DNA from: Comamonas sp. GB3 AK4-5 | Lineage (GTDB): Bacteria > Pseudomonadota > Gammaproteobacteria > Burkholderiales > Burkholderiaceae_C | DNA length: 64,000 nt | Assembly: GCF_041320665.1 (NCBI RefSeq) | Contig: NZ_CP166730.1 | Coordinates: forward strand, 3,534,001-3,598,000 | Reading direction: 5' to 3' | In this document: positions 1 to 8,407 of the stretch, in pieces | How positions within the stretch are numbered: position 1 is the stretch's first letter | How the letters are laid out: the number at the start of each line of letters is the position of its first letter | The notes under the pieces: model-generated | What the model was told of the DNA's origin: nothing | What the model saw: only the letters and a program-made list of their open reading frames with translations | Database searches by the model: none | Position numbers and translations under genes: made by a program

Positions 1-535
1 CCCAGGCAAAGTCGACATCGCCACGGGCCACAAAGTCTTCATACGTCACCTCGCCCAGTTGCACGGCGGGCTCGCCATACAGCGCATCTTCCACGCGGAT
101 GATGGTCAGCGGCGCCGTGGACTTGCGCAGCGGCAAGGCCTTGGCGATCAGGCCGGCAAACTCGGGGTCCACGATCAAGGCCTTGGCCTCGCCATGGTCC
201 AGCATAAAGGCCAGGGTTTCGGCATCCAGGCGGGTGTTGAGCGTGTTGAGCACGGCCCCTGCCATGGGCACACCGAAGTGGGCCTCCACCATGGGCGGGG
301 TGTTGGGCAGGATCACGGCCACGGTGTCGTTCTTGCCAATGCCGATTTGCCGCAGGCTGCTGGCCAGTTGGCGGCAGCGCGCATAGGTCTGGCCCCAGCT
401 CTGGCGCAGCGCGCCATGCACGATGGCCAGGCGATCCGGGTAGATGGTGGCGGTGCGCTCGATGAAGTTCAGCGGGCTCAAAGCGGCGAAGTTGGCCGCG
501 TTGCGATCCAGGTGGTCGTTGTAGGGGCTGCTCAT
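1..535 (-). CDS. Acyl-CoA synthetase (AMP-forming), N-terminal part, truncated by window edge
   Basis: The first 178 residues of an AMP-dependent acyl-CoA synthetase/ligase are visible; the rest lies outside the window. The N-terminus has the usual pattern of the medium/long-chain acyl-CoA ligases: NFIERTATIYPDRLAIVHG, then a WGQTYARCRQLASSL segment and the IGKNDTVAVILPN and AGAVLNTLNTRLDAETLAFML stretches that build the N-terminal substrate domain. Family members activate a fatty or aromatic acid to an acyl-AMP and then to the CoA thioester. The ATP-binding P-loop motif is not in view, so substrate class cannot be judged. The ATG at 535 is the only start that leaves this conserved N-terminus whole. 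Confidence 0.85.
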   Translation of the reverse strand, partial: MSSPYNDHLDRNAANFAALSPLNFIERTATIYPDRLAIVHGALRQSWGQTYARCRQLASSLRQIGIGKNDTVAVILPNTPPMVEAHFGVPMAGAVLNTLNTRLDAETLAFMLDHGEAKALIVDPEFAGLIAKALPLRKSTAPLTIIRVEDALYGEPAVQLGEVTYEDFVARGDVDFAW

Positions 536-889
536 AAAAAGTGTCTCTCGAGTCAAGTTTTGTACTCATTTTGCTGCAACTGCACAACACAGGCTTACAG
601 CCCCTGACAACCCTCGCCTATTGCGCCGCAGTGCTTTCGATGCTGCAGCGCCGACACGCACTTTGGATGCCGCGCCTTTGATGCCGCGCAATACCACGCA
701 TCCGGCTCTCAGGTGCAATACCTACACCATCTGGACTGAGTCCAATTTCAGCAGCAGCCATGCTGCAGGAGTCGGCCCCGTCCAATGCCCAGGGCTGGCA
801 GCCCCCGTTGCCAGCGCACCGGGTGGTGGTGGGTGCGGCGCCAAGGCCCCGCACCGCGATTCCTCTACACAAGCGTCTGGAACCACACA
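536..889. other. 354 bp divergent intergenic region, no gene seen
   Basis: This gap separates the divergent acyl-CoA synthetase and cytochrome c peroxidase genes, so it must carry both promoters. I could not pick out a convincing -35/-10 pair. A short direct repeat GATGCCGCGC occurs twice near 667-690. Small open frames here have no recognisable protein character. Confidence 0.4.
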
Positions 890-1909
890 ATGCAAAATAC
901 CTTCCGCCCCCTCGTTGCCGCCGCCATGCTCGTTGCCGGTCTGGCCAGCGCCTACAGCTGGGCCATGAAGCCCGACAACGAACCCATCTCCCCCGTCACC
1001 CCTGCCGTGATCAAGAACCCGGCCATGGTGGAGCTGGGCAAGAAGCTGTGGTTTGACCCCCGCCTGTCCAAGTCCGGCTTCATCTCCTGCAACAGCTGCC
1101 ACAACCTCTCCATGGGCGGCAGCGACAACATCAAGACCTCCATCGGCCACAACTGGACCGAGGGCCCGATCAACTCGCCCACGGTGCTGAACTCCAGCAT
1201 GAACGTGGCCCAGTTCTGGGACGGCCGTGCCGGCACGCTGAAAGAGCAGGCCGGCGGCCCCATTGCCAACCCCATGGAAATGGCCTTCACCCACGAGCTG
1301 GCCGTGGACATGCTGAGCTCCATCCCTGGCTACAAGGTCGAGTTCAAGCAGGTGTTCAAGAAGGACAAGATCGACATCGACCAGGTGACCGATGCCATTG
1401 CCGCCTTTGAGGAAACCCTGGTCACGCCCAATGCGCGCTTTGACAAATGGCTCAAGGGCGACCAGAAGGCCTTGAGCAAGGACGAGCTCGAAGGCTACAA
1501 GCTGTTCCGCGACAGCGGTTGCGTGGCCTGCCACAACGGCGAAGCCGTGGGCGGCAACTCCTTCCAGCGCATGGGTCTGGTCGAGCCCTACAAGACCAGC
1601 AACCCCGCAGAAGGCCGCTCTGCCGTGACCGGCAATGACGCCGAGCGCTTCAACTTCAAGGTGCCGACCCTGCGCAACGTGGAGCTGACCTATCCCTACT
1701 TCCACGACGGCGCCGCCGACACCCTGAGCCAGGCCGTGGACACCATGGGCCGCATCCAGCTGGGCAAGAATTTCAGCAAGGATGAAAACGCCAAGATCGT
1801 GGCCTTCCTGAAGACCCTGACCGGCGACCAACCCCAGATGGTCATGCCCATCCTGCCGCCTTCCAGCGACAGCACCCCACGTCCCACGCCTTTCGACAAG
1901 AAGAAGTAA
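890..1909 (+). CDS. Di-haem cytochrome c peroxidase (CcpA/MauG family)
   Basis: The 339-residue protein reduces hydrogen peroxide to water in the periplasm with electrons from c-type cytochromes. It has an N-terminal signal segment (residues about 1-22, hydrophobic AAAMLVAGLASAYS). Two CxxCH haem-binding motifs are visible: CNSCH at 67-71 for the N-terminal haem and CVACH at 211-215 for the C-terminal haem. The spacing and length fit bacterial di-haem peroxidases, as do the conserved WFDPRLS near the start and VPTLRNVELTYPYFHDG later. The start is the ATG at 890 because it gives a compact signal peptide; longer in-frame extensions look non-coding. The tail is Pro/Thr-rich. A hairpin and a terminator follow the gene, so it is probably monocistronic. 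Confidence 0.93.
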   Translation: MQNTFRPLVAAAMLVAGLASAYSWAMKPDNEPISPVTPAVIKNPAMVELGKKLWFDPRLSKSGFISCNSCHNLSMGGSDNIKTSIGHNWTEGPINSPTVLNSSMNVAQFWDGRAGTLKEQAGGPIANPMEMAFTHELAVDMLSSIPGYKVEFKQVFKKDKIDIDQVTDAIAAFEETLVTPNARFDKWLKGDQKALSKDELEGYKLFRDSGCVACHNGEAVGGNSFQRMGLVEPYKTSNPAEGRSAVTGNDAERFNFKVPTLRNVELTYPYFHDGAADTLSQAVDTMGRIQLGKNFSKDENAKIVAFLKTLTGDQPQMVMPILPPSSDSTPRPTPFDKKK

Positions 1910-1980
1910 GCCGCAGGCGCGCCGCACCGGCGCGCCTTGCTGGTCTTTCTGAGTGGCCCGCCACCCCGGGCTATCTCCCT

Positions 1981-2016
1981 CGCGCGCGCCAGGCTTTGCC
2001 GGGTGCGCGTTTTTTA
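1981..2016 (+). terminator. Rho-independent terminator of the peroxidase gene
   Basis: A GC-rich stem formed by CGCGC and GCGCG arms around AGGCTTTGCC is followed directly by TTTTTT. It lies 70 bp after the peroxidase stop codon. A second hairpin with AGGCGCGCC/GGCGCGCCT arms at 1915-1937 sits just after the stop but has no T-run. Confidence 0.7.
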
Positions 2017-2070
2017 TTCACAATAGCCATTTATCGCTTTCGTGCCTGTGCACGAACTCCCCCCGCTCCC

Positions 2071-2649
2071 ATGCTCCAGCGCACACCTGCCCGCCGCCCC
2101 AGCCGTCCCCGAGACGCCGCGCCCTCGACTGCGCCGGCGGCCGCGCCGAGCCTGCGAAGCTGCGCCGTGCCGCAACTGCCACAGGCGCACGAGGGCGATG
2201 TCCAACTGGCCCAGCGCCTGCAACGGGCGGGGCTGCAGCCCACACGCCAGCGCCTGGCCATTGCCCGGGTGCTGCTGCGCCAGCCCACCCATATGCATGC
2301 CGACCAGGTGCTGCAGGCCGCCCGAACGCATTACCCGGCCCTGTCGCGCGCCACCGTCTACAGCACCCTGCCCCTGCTGGTGCAGCACGGCCTGCTGCGC
2401 GCCCTGCCCCTGGGGCTGGAGCACCAGGTCTATGACTCGCGCACCGATGCCCACCCCCATCTGCTGGTCGAAGAAACGGGCGAGGTGATGGACCTGCCAC
2501 CCGATTGCATCCGCTGGGATGCCCTGCCCGCCATGGCATCCGGGCTGGAAATCGCCGGCATCGACCTGGTGGTGCGCGTGCGCCGCACGACCTCCGCAAC
2601 GCCTGCACCTGCTGCCACATCGGCGCCAGCGCCCCGGCGCGCCGGCTGA
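2071..2649 (+). CDS. Fur-family transcriptional regulator lacking the CxxC zinc site
   Basis: The 192-residue product carries a Fur-type winged helix: LQPTRQRLAIARVLL, then a THMHADQVL metal-site region, and the recognition helix LSRATVYSTLPLLVQHGLLR. A dimerisation domain with HQVYDSRTDAHPHLLV and the ETGEV turn follows. Fur proteins sense metals or peroxide and repress genes as dimers. The cysteine pairs that hold structural zinc in most Fur proteins are absent, since the position usually filled by CxxC reads EETG. This resembles Irr-like members more than classical Fur. The first 45 residues are Pro/Ala/Arg-rich and poorly conserved in appearance, so the start may lie further downstream. 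No target operon is adjacent on the same strand. Confidence 0.75.
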   Translation: MLQRTPARRPSRPRDAAPSTAPAAAPSLRSCAVPQLPQAHEGDVQLAQRLQRAGLQPTRQRLAIARVLLRQPTHMHADQVLQAARTHYPALSRATVYSTLPLLVQHGLLRALPLGLEHQVYDSRTDAHPHLLVEETGEVMDLPPDCIRWDALPAMASGLEIAGIDLVVRVRRTTSATPAPAATSAPAPRRAG

Positions 2650-2960
2650 CCGCCCGCTCGCCCTTCACCAGCCCCGCGCTCCCTCTGCAGCCCGTCCACC
2701 GGCCCACATCCTGCGGGCCACGGCAAGGCCGCCGCATGCGCGTCACTCTGCCCTGCCACGCCCCGCTGCACCCCATTCCACCCGGCCAATCGGACAGCAT
2801 CGTCCGAAGAATTCTCCAATTACCCCCATGGAAGTGCTGATTTTTTCACGCCTTTCAGTGCACACCATCGGGCCACAGAAATCACAAATATCCAATAAAT
2901 TCAATCACCTGCAGCACATCAAGACCACCTAACACCATTCCACATCGCGCGCAAACTTAC
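2650..2960. other. Intergenic stretch with falling GC, no gene seen
   Basis: The sequence changes from very GC-rich to A/T-rich towards 2950. No protein-coding signal was seen. It leads into the palindrome and small RNA candidate described next. Confidence 0.35.
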
Positions 2961-2974
2961 GTCTTATATAAGAC
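2961..2974. promoter_or_regulatory. Perfect 14 bp palindrome, likely operator
   Basis: GTCTTATATAAGAC is a perfect inverted repeat in an A/T-rich stretch about 50 bp upstream of the predicted start of the small RNA candidate. Its form suits a dimeric repressor or activator such as a GntR-type protein. The regulator cannot be named from the sequence. Confidence 0.5.
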
Positions 2975-3019
2975 ATCAATTACAGCAATAGATGTTTTTG
3001 TCATTTCTTTTCTACAATG

Positions 3020-3156
3020 CAGGAATGGATTGCGCAGAACCGCTCTGACCAGAGCGCCGGTGCAATTCTTTTGCATTTTGTGTTTCAACGAGGAACGCCC
3101 GGGCATGTACCTGGGCGGAGGAGACCGGCCCGCATCCACCGATGCGGGCCTTTTTT
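3020..3156 (+). ncRNA. Candidate trans-acting small RNA ending in an intrinsic terminator
   Basis: The interval folds into three clear stem-loops. SL1 pairs ATTGCGC (3029-3035) with GTGCAAT (3060-3066) and contains an inner CGCTCT/AGAGCG hairpin. SL2 is CGCCCGGG/CCTGGGCG at 3096-3117. SL3 is GGCCCGCATC/GATGCGGGCC at 3127-3150, followed by TTTTTT. A TACAAT -10 element lies at 3013-3018, a few bases before the proposed start. Between SL1 and SL2 is an unpaired U-rich linker that could serve as an Hfq or seed region. GGA triplets lie in the unpaired parts (AGGAATGG, GAGGAAC, GGAGGAG). No open reading frame fits, and the next gene downstream is on the other strand, so this is not a leader. Confidence 0.55.
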
Positions 3157-3198
3157 ATGCCCGGGCCAGCAGACTGAGCATGCCCATGGCCCCACGCT

Positions 3199-3603
3199 CT
3201 AAGCCAGCGCCGTCTCGTGCAGATAGTTCCAGCGCACCGCCTGCTCCGCGCAATGCAGCAGCACCACCGAACAGCGCACGGTGCTCAGCCCATTCAGGTG
3301 GTGGGTCTCCCGGTAGCGCATGGCGATATGGCTGCCGTCCTGCCACACGGGCTCCATGTCGCTGACTTCCATGCGCAGCCCCGGCTTGCTGCCGGCCGCG
3401 CGCGCAAAGGCCTGCTCCACCTGGTGAAGACCCACGACCTGGCCCGAGGTGGCCACCATGCTGAAGTCCTCGGAAAAAAGCGGCATCAGCTGCTGCAAAG
3501 CGGCGTGGGCCGCCTCGGCCTCGCCGGTGAAGATGCAGTGGATCAGTTCGTGAACCCGCAAGATGCTGCGCTTGGCAGCGTCGACCGTGGCCTGCTTATG
3601 CAT
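3199..3603 (-). CDS. SnoaL-like / NTF2-fold protein
   Basis: The 134-residue protein has the size and pattern of the SnoaL/DUF4440 family, small cone-shaped NTF2-fold proteins. Visible features are an N-terminal helix ending in FTGEAEAAHAALQQLMPLFSEDFSMV, a central GLHQVEQAFARAAG, and a C-terminal strand region HIAMRYRETHHLNGLSTVRCSVVLL. No catalytic residues can be assigned. It starts at 3603, inside the last codons of the MFS gene (8 bp overlap), so the two are probably translationally coupled. Its role beside an exporter is unknown; detoxification of the exported substrate is only a guess. Confidence 0.7.
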   Translation of the reverse strand: MHKQATVDAAKRSILRVHELIHCIFTGEAEAAHAALQQLMPLFSEDFSMVATSGQVVGLHQVEQAFARAAGSKPGLRMEVSDMEPVWQDGSHIAMRYRETHHLNGLSTVRCSVVLLHCAEQAVRWNYLHETALA

Positions 3604-4987
3604 AAAAAGCTTTCTGTGGGCGCAATGTGCGCAGTTGCAAAATCGGCGCCAGGCCAGCGAGTGCAGCCAGGGCAAAGGTAAGGCGGTAGGCGCGGACCAT
3701 ATCCATGCGGTGCAACAGCAGGTTGAAGACCATGAGCAGCGCTGCAGCGCCCACGCTGAAAGCCATTTGGCGGTTGATGTTCCACAGCACGCTGGCCTGG
3801 TGCGTGTCCTGGCCGTCAAAGTCCAGCAGCGCCGTGGTCTGGGCGGTGTTGGCGCCCATGCCCCCGCCCAGGCCCATCAGGCCGTAGGCAGCGACCAGCA
3901 TCCCCATATCCGCTGTGCTGTCCACCATCACCAGGCAGGCAATGCCCAGACTGTGCAGCAGCATGCCGGTCAGGAACAGGCGCGGAGCACCCATGCGGCC
4001 ATAGACCCGGCCACCCAGCACCATGGCCACCAGAGCGCCGCAGGCGTAGACCAGCATGAACATGCCCGTGGTCTCGGCGCGCAGCTGCAAGCTGTCCTGC
4101 AGGTAGAAGATATTGAGCAGATTGACGCCGGTGAAGATGCCGGGCACGGCGTAATAGACCAGGATGGAGACCCTCAGCCTGGGGCTTTTCAGCAGCCGCA
4201 AGTCCACGATGGCATTGTCTGTTTGGCGGCCATGCCGCAGATACAGCCCACCAAACACCGCGCCGGCCGCCAGGCACAGCAGCACCGTCACGCCCTCTTG
4301 GCCCGCGCCATACAGCGACATGCCCAGAAGCGCGCAGGCCAGCGCCGCGCTGATGAGCAGCAGGCCCCAAATATCCGGGCGCAGCGGCGCGCTCAAGCGC
4401 GTTGTGACGGATGTGGGTGACAGCGCTTGCGCCGGTGCATCGCGCACCCAGCACCAGCACAGGGCGGCCGCCAGCAAGGACAGCGGGATGTTGGCGTGGA
4501 ACACCCAGCGCCAGGAGCTGTGGTCGACAATCATCCCGCCCAGCATGGGCGACAGCGCCGGCGCGATCAGCGCCACGGCCATGACCAGGGTGGAGACGCG
4601 GGCCCGCTCCTCGCCCTGGAACAGATTGAACGCCATCGCCTGCCCCACGGGAATGAGCAGGCCGCCTGCCATGCCCTGAACCAGGCGCCAGCCCAGCAAC
4701 TGCTCAAAGCTGGCGGCCTGACCGCAGGCCCACACCGCCAGGCTGAAGGCCAGCATGGAGGCCGTCAGCATTCTTCGCGCGCCCCAGCGGCCAGCCAGCC
4801 AGGGGCTGAGCGGAATGACCAGGGTCAGCCCCAAAATATAAGCATTGCCCACCCAGGCGCTGCTGGCGTTGCTGGCCCCCAGCTCCGCCGTGATGCGCGG
4901 CAGCGCCACCACGGGCATGAAGATATTGATGCAATCAATAAAAAAGCCCAGCAAAAAAACCGTGGCCATGCGGTAGCGGTATGTCAT
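3596..4987 (-). CDS. MFS drug-resistance transporter (DHA2/EmrB-like)
   Basis: This 463-residue inner-membrane protein has a series of hydrophobic helices typical of major facilitator transporters. The first transmembrane segment is ATVFLLGFFIDCINIFMPVVALP. The loop after TM2 carries the MFS signature-like LAGRWGARRMLTA. A later WRLVQGMAGGLLIPVGQAM resembles the antiporter motif C region of the DHA2 group. Such pumps expel drugs or dyes by proton antiport. The ATG at 4987 is preceded by AAGGATGG at a workable distance. It is divergent from the LysR gene at 5077, which probably regulates it, and overlaps the SnoaL-like gene. Confidence 0.87.
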   Translation of the reverse strand: MTYRYRMATVFLLGFFIDCINIFMPVVALPRITAELGASNASSAWVGNAYILGLTLVIPLSPWLAGRWGARRMLTASMLAFSLAVWACGQAASFEQLLGWRLVQGMAGGLLIPVGQAMAFNLFQGEERARVSTLVMAVALIAPALSPMLGGMIVDHSSWRWVFHANIPLSLLAAALCWCWVRDAPAQALSPTSVTTRLSAPLRPDIWGLLLISAALACALLGMSLYGAGQEGVTVLLCLAAGAVFGGLYLRHGRQTDNAIVDLRLLKSPRLRVSILVYYAVPGIFTGVNLLNIFYLQDSLQLRAETTGMFMLVYACGALVAMVLGGRVYGRMGAPRLFLTGMLLHSLGIACLVMVDSTADMGMLVAAYGLMGLGGGMGANTAQTTALLDFDGQDTHQASVLWNINRQMAFSVGAAALLMVFNLLLHRMDMVRAYRLTFALAALAGLAPILQLRTLRPQKAFYA

Positions 4988-5076
4988 CTTCCATCCTTGT
5001 GAGCCGGCATGGTGCAGCCGGCCACAGCGGCTGTCGATGCGGCTATGCTTGAATCTCTGTTTAATGGGATTGAACA

Positions 5077-5985
5077 ATGGCCCGCACTGCCATCCACACA
5101 CAGCTGCACCGGGTGCAAACTTTCTTGGCGGTGGTGGACTGCGGCTCCTACACCAAGGCGGCCGACTACCTGTCCATCAGCAAGGCCATGGCCAGCCTGC
5201 ATGTCAAAGCTCTGGAAGAGTCGTTGTCGGTGGCGCTGCTGCTGCGCAACACCCGCAGCATCTCGCTGACCGAATCCGGCCAGGCCCTGTACGACGAGTT
5301 CCAGGACATCGTCAGCGGAATCGACCACGCGTTTGAAAGCGTCATGCAGCGGCGCAGCCGGATCACGGGCCATTTGCGCATCAGCACCACCAGCGAATAT
5401 GGCGAGCGATACCTGCTCCCGCTGATTGCCCGGTTTGTGAAGCGGCACCCGGACATCACCATCAGCTACGACACCAACTCGTCGCTCAGCGATCTGGTGG
5501 CCGAAAAGCTGGATCTGGTGGTGCGCCTGGGCAGCCTGGCGGACTCCAACTTCAAAAGCCGCAAGCTGGCCGACTACGCCATCTGGCTGGTGGCTGCCCC
5601 GGCCTTTTTGGCCCGCCACCCCATCCACGCGCCGGCAGACCTTGCCACCGCACCCTGGATTGCCAACAGCAACCTCAGCGCCCCCACCCAATGGCGCATG
5701 CAAGGGCCGCAAGGCCAGAGCATCGAGGTCGGCGGGCCCATGGCCCACCAGTCCAACGCCTCCTCGGCTATCCGCAGCCTGGCGCTGGCGGGCCTGGGCG
5801 TTGCCGTCTTGCCGGCCTGGCTGGTCGAGGCCGACCTGGCCAGCGGGGCGCTGCAGCGGCTCTTGCCCGCTTACAACCTGCCCCAACAGGCCATCAGCGC
5901 GGTATTCCCCAACAGCCGCCATCTGCCGCGCAAGACGCGCGCCTTCATTGATTTTCTCTGCGAGCACCTGGGGCCCACGGCGTGA
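5077..5985 (+). CDS. LysR-family regulator
   Basis: The 302-residue protein has an N-terminal winged helix-turn-helix (HRVQTFLAVVDCGSYTKAADYLSISKAMASLHVKALEESLSVALLLRNTRSISLTESG) and a LysR substrate-binding domain (RITGHLRISTTSEYGERYLLPLIARFVKRHPDITISYDTNSS). It belongs to the CrgA/DsdC-like group with a short effector domain. The 89 bp gap to the divergent MFS gene is where its operator would lie, and control of that exporter is the obvious inference. Its ligand is unknown. Confidence 0.9.
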   Translation: MARTAIHTQLHRVQTFLAVVDCGSYTKAADYLSISKAMASLHVKALEESLSVALLLRNTRSISLTESGQALYDEFQDIVSGIDHAFESVMQRRSRITGHLRISTTSEYGERYLLPLIARFVKRHPDITISYDTNSSLSDLVAEKLDLVVRLGSLADSNFKSRKLADYAIWLVAAPAFLARHPIHAPADLATAPWIANSNLSAPTQWRMQGPQGQSIEVGGPMAHQSNASSAIRSLALAGLGVAVLPAWLVEADLASGALQRLLPAYNLPQQAISAVFPNSRHLPRKTRAFIDFLCEHLGPTA

Positions 5986-6152
5986 TGCCGCCGCCCAGGC
6001 AACTCCTTTTTTGAGAGCATCTACTGCTGATACAGACTGGATCTTGAAGCCAAACAAATTGGAAACCGAATAAGCACAGGCGATAGGCGCTACGGTTTTT
6101 GCAATGCACAGCCGCCTGCAGCGGATAGCCGCCATGGCGCACAATACGGCCG

Positions 6153-8264
6153 GTGTCCATCCCCCAGTCTTTTCTCCAGGAGCTGCTCGCGCGCGTCGAT
6201 GTCGTCGACGTGGTGGGTCGCTATGTGCCGCTCAAAAAAGGCGGTGCCAACTTCATGGGCCTGTGCCCCTTCCATGGAGAGAAGTCGCCCTCCTTCAGCG
6301 TCAGCCCGTCCAAGCAGTTCTATCACTGCTTTGGCTGCGGCAAGAACGGCAATGCCATCAGCTTTTTGATGGAGCATGCCGGCATGGGCTTTGTCGAGGC
6401 CGTGCAAGACCTAGCCCAGCAAGTGGGCCTGCAGGTGCCGCAAGACGATGTGAGCCCGGCCGAGCGCGAGCGCCAGGCCGCGCAAAAGCGCCAGCAGGCC
6501 TCGCTCACCGATGTGCTGGAGCGCGCAGGCGACTCCTACCGCAAGCAGCTCAAGGACGGCGCCCACGCGGTGGACTACCTGAAAAAGCGCGGCGTTTCCG
6601 GCGCCATCTGCAGCCGCTACGGCCTGGGCTATGCGCCTGCGGGCTGGCGCCATCTGGCCGGTGTGTTCCCGGCCTATGACGATCCGCAGCTGCAGGAGGC
6701 CGGCCTGGTCATCGTCAACGAGGACGATGACAAGCGCTACGACCGCTTTCGCGATCGCATCATGTTCCCCATTCGCAACGTCAAGGGCGAATGCATAGGC
6801 TTTGGCGGCCGTGTGATGGGGGACGAAAAACCCAAATACCTGAACTCGCCCGAGACCCCGCTGTTCCACAAGGGCCGCGAGCTCTACGGCCTGTTCGAAG
6901 CCCGCAACGCCCTGCGCGAAAAAGGCTATGCCCTGGTCACCGAAGGCTATATGGACGTGGTGGCCCTGGCGCAGCTGGGCTTTCCCAACGCCGTGGCCAC
7001 GCTGGGTACGGCCTGCACGCCCGACCATGTGCACAAGCTGTTTCGCTTCACCGATGCCGTGGTCTTCAGCTTTGACGGCGACGCTGCCGGCCGCCGCGCC
7101 GCGCGCAAGGCCCTGGAAGCGGCCCTGCCCTATGCCAGCGACACGCGCAGCGTGAAGTTTCTGTTTCTGCCGGCCGAACACGACCCCGACAGCTTTATCC
7201 GCGAGCATGGCAGCGACGCCTTTGCCCGCCATGTGGGCGACGCCCTGCCGCTGTCGCGCTTTTTGCTCGACGCCATCAGCGAAGGCTGCGACCTGGGCCA
7301 GGCCGAGGGCCGCGCCCGCATGGCCAGCCAGGCGCGGCCGCTGTGGAATCTGCTGCCCGAGGGCGCGCTCAAGCTGCAGCTGCTGGCCGAGATCGCCGGC
7401 AAGGCCCAGCTCTCCAGCAGCAATCTGTCCGAGCTGTGGGAGCAGACCGCCGCCCAGGAAGCCCGCTGGCAGCGCGGGGGTACCGCCGCCCACCCCCAGG
7501 CCGCCCCCAGCGCAGCCCCGCCCCCCGGCGAATGGGCGCCGCCCGATGCCGACTGGGGAGGCCCTGCAAACTATGGCGGTCACAGCGCCCATGAGGGCTG
7601 GGGCGATGCAGGCGGCCAGGCCTACCACCCGGCCGCCGACGGTGGCGGCTATGGCGCGGCAGGTGGCTATGGACGCGACCCGCGCGGCAGCGGCCGTGGC
7701 AACTGGCGCGATGGCCAGGCAGGCGCTGGCAATGGGGCTTATGGCGGGCGCGGCCGCAAGCCCTGGAGCAAGGACCGCAAGGACGGCAATGGCTGGAACG
7801 ATGCCCCCCGCCTGCCACGCATTCCCCAGCCCTTGGGACCGGACCAGGCCGCCCGCCTGCTGCTGGCGCATATGGAATTCATGGAGGAGCTGGCCAACGA
7901 AGACCTGGACGCCCTGGTCAGCCAGCCCGCGCCCCATGGCCCGCTGTTTGCCTGGGTGGAAAGCCAATACCAGGAGCATGGCGCCCAGTCCTGGGCCGTG
8001 CTGCAAGGGCGGCTGGGCGACAGCGCCGAAGCCAAACTGGCCCGCACGCTCATGGAGGGGCCCCACGGGCAGCCCGAGGGCGAGCTGCCCGAGCTGCGCT
8101 GCGAGCTGCGCAGCGTCATCAACCCCATGCTGGCCAAACGCCTGATGGAGCTGGAAAAGCAGGCCCTCTCCGAAGTGGCCACTGACCCTCTGGCCGTGCA
8201 GCGTTACCGCGCGCTGCAGGAGCGGCGCAAGCAACTTTCCGCACAGCCGCAGCCAGCGCCCTGA
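6153..8264 (+). CDS. dnaG: DNA primase DnaG
   Basis: The primase makes the RNA primers for replication forks. The zinc-binding domain has C38, H41, C59 and C62 in CPFH and CFGC. The TOPRIM core has E264 in TEGYMD and D308/D310 in FDGDAAG, which bind catalytic metal. A C-terminal helical domain (about 554-703, starting RLPRIPQPLGPDQAARLLL) should bind the DnaB helicase. At 703 residues it is about 120 longer than the E. coli protein. The extra length is a Gly/Pro/Ala/His-rich low-complexity linker at about 442-553. The start is the GTG at 6153, which places the zinc domain at the expected position. The usual upstream partner rpsU is absent, and rpoD lies 11.8 kb downstream. Confidence 0.97.
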   Translation: MSIPQSFLQELLARVDVVDVVGRYVPLKKGGANFMGLCPFHGEKSPSFSVSPSKQFYHCFGCGKNGNAISFLMEHAGMGFVEAVQDLAQQVGLQVPQDDVSPAERERQAAQKRQQASLTDVLERAGDSYRKQLKDGAHAVDYLKKRGVSGAICSRYGLGYAPAGWRHLAGVFPAYDDPQLQEAGLVIVNEDDDKRYDRFRDRIMFPIRNVKGECIGFGGRVMGDEKPKYLNSPETPLFHKGRELYGLFEARNALREKGYALVTEGYMDVVALAQLGFPNAVATLGTACTPDHVHKLFRFTDAVVFSFDGDAAGRRAARKALEAALPYASDTRSVKFLFLPAEHDPDSFIREHGSDAFARHVGDALPLSRFLLDAISEGCDLGQAEGRARMASQARPLWNLLPEGALKLQLLAEIAGKAQLSSSNLSELWEQTAAQEARWQRGGTAAHPQAAPSAAPPPGEWAPPDADWGGPANYGGHSAHEGWGDAGGQAYHPAADGGGYGAAGGYGRDPRGSGRGNWRDGQAGAGNGAYGGRGRKPWSKDRKDGNGWNDAPRLPRIPQPLGPDQAARLLLAHMEFMEELANEDLDALVSQPAPHGPLFAWVESQYQEHGAQSWAVLQGRLGDSAEAKLARTLMEGPHGQPEGELPELRCELRSVINPMLAKRLMELEKQALSEVATDPLAVQRYRALQERRKQLSAQPQPAP

Positions 8265-8348
8265 GCGCCCTGGCGCGGCACCTGCCCCGCAAATTCTGGG
8301 CCATCCCGGCGGAACGCCACTCCCAGGCCTATACCATTCACAGGTTCA

Positions 8349-8381
8349 CAAAGTCTTCAGCCCAAGCTGGCAAAGACTTTG
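8349..8381. promoter_or_regulatory. Inverted repeat before the WGR gene
   Basis: A perfect 9 bp inverted repeat, CAAAGTCTT and AAGACTTTG with a 15 bp spacer, lies 27 bp before the WGR gene start. No T-run follows, so it is more likely an operator or a leader hairpin than a terminator of dnaG. Confidence 0.4.
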
Positions 8382-8407
8382 TTGGTGATCTCTGAAAGGA
8401 AATAGGC

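Noticed and set aside
3020..3156. The small RNA candidate as a known riboswitch leader (SAH or guanidine type)
   Set aside because: The conserved cores of those classes are not present, and no gene follows on the same strand.
6411..8234. A 607-residue open frame antisense to dnaG
   Set aside because: Shadow of dnaG, caused by high GC at third positions.
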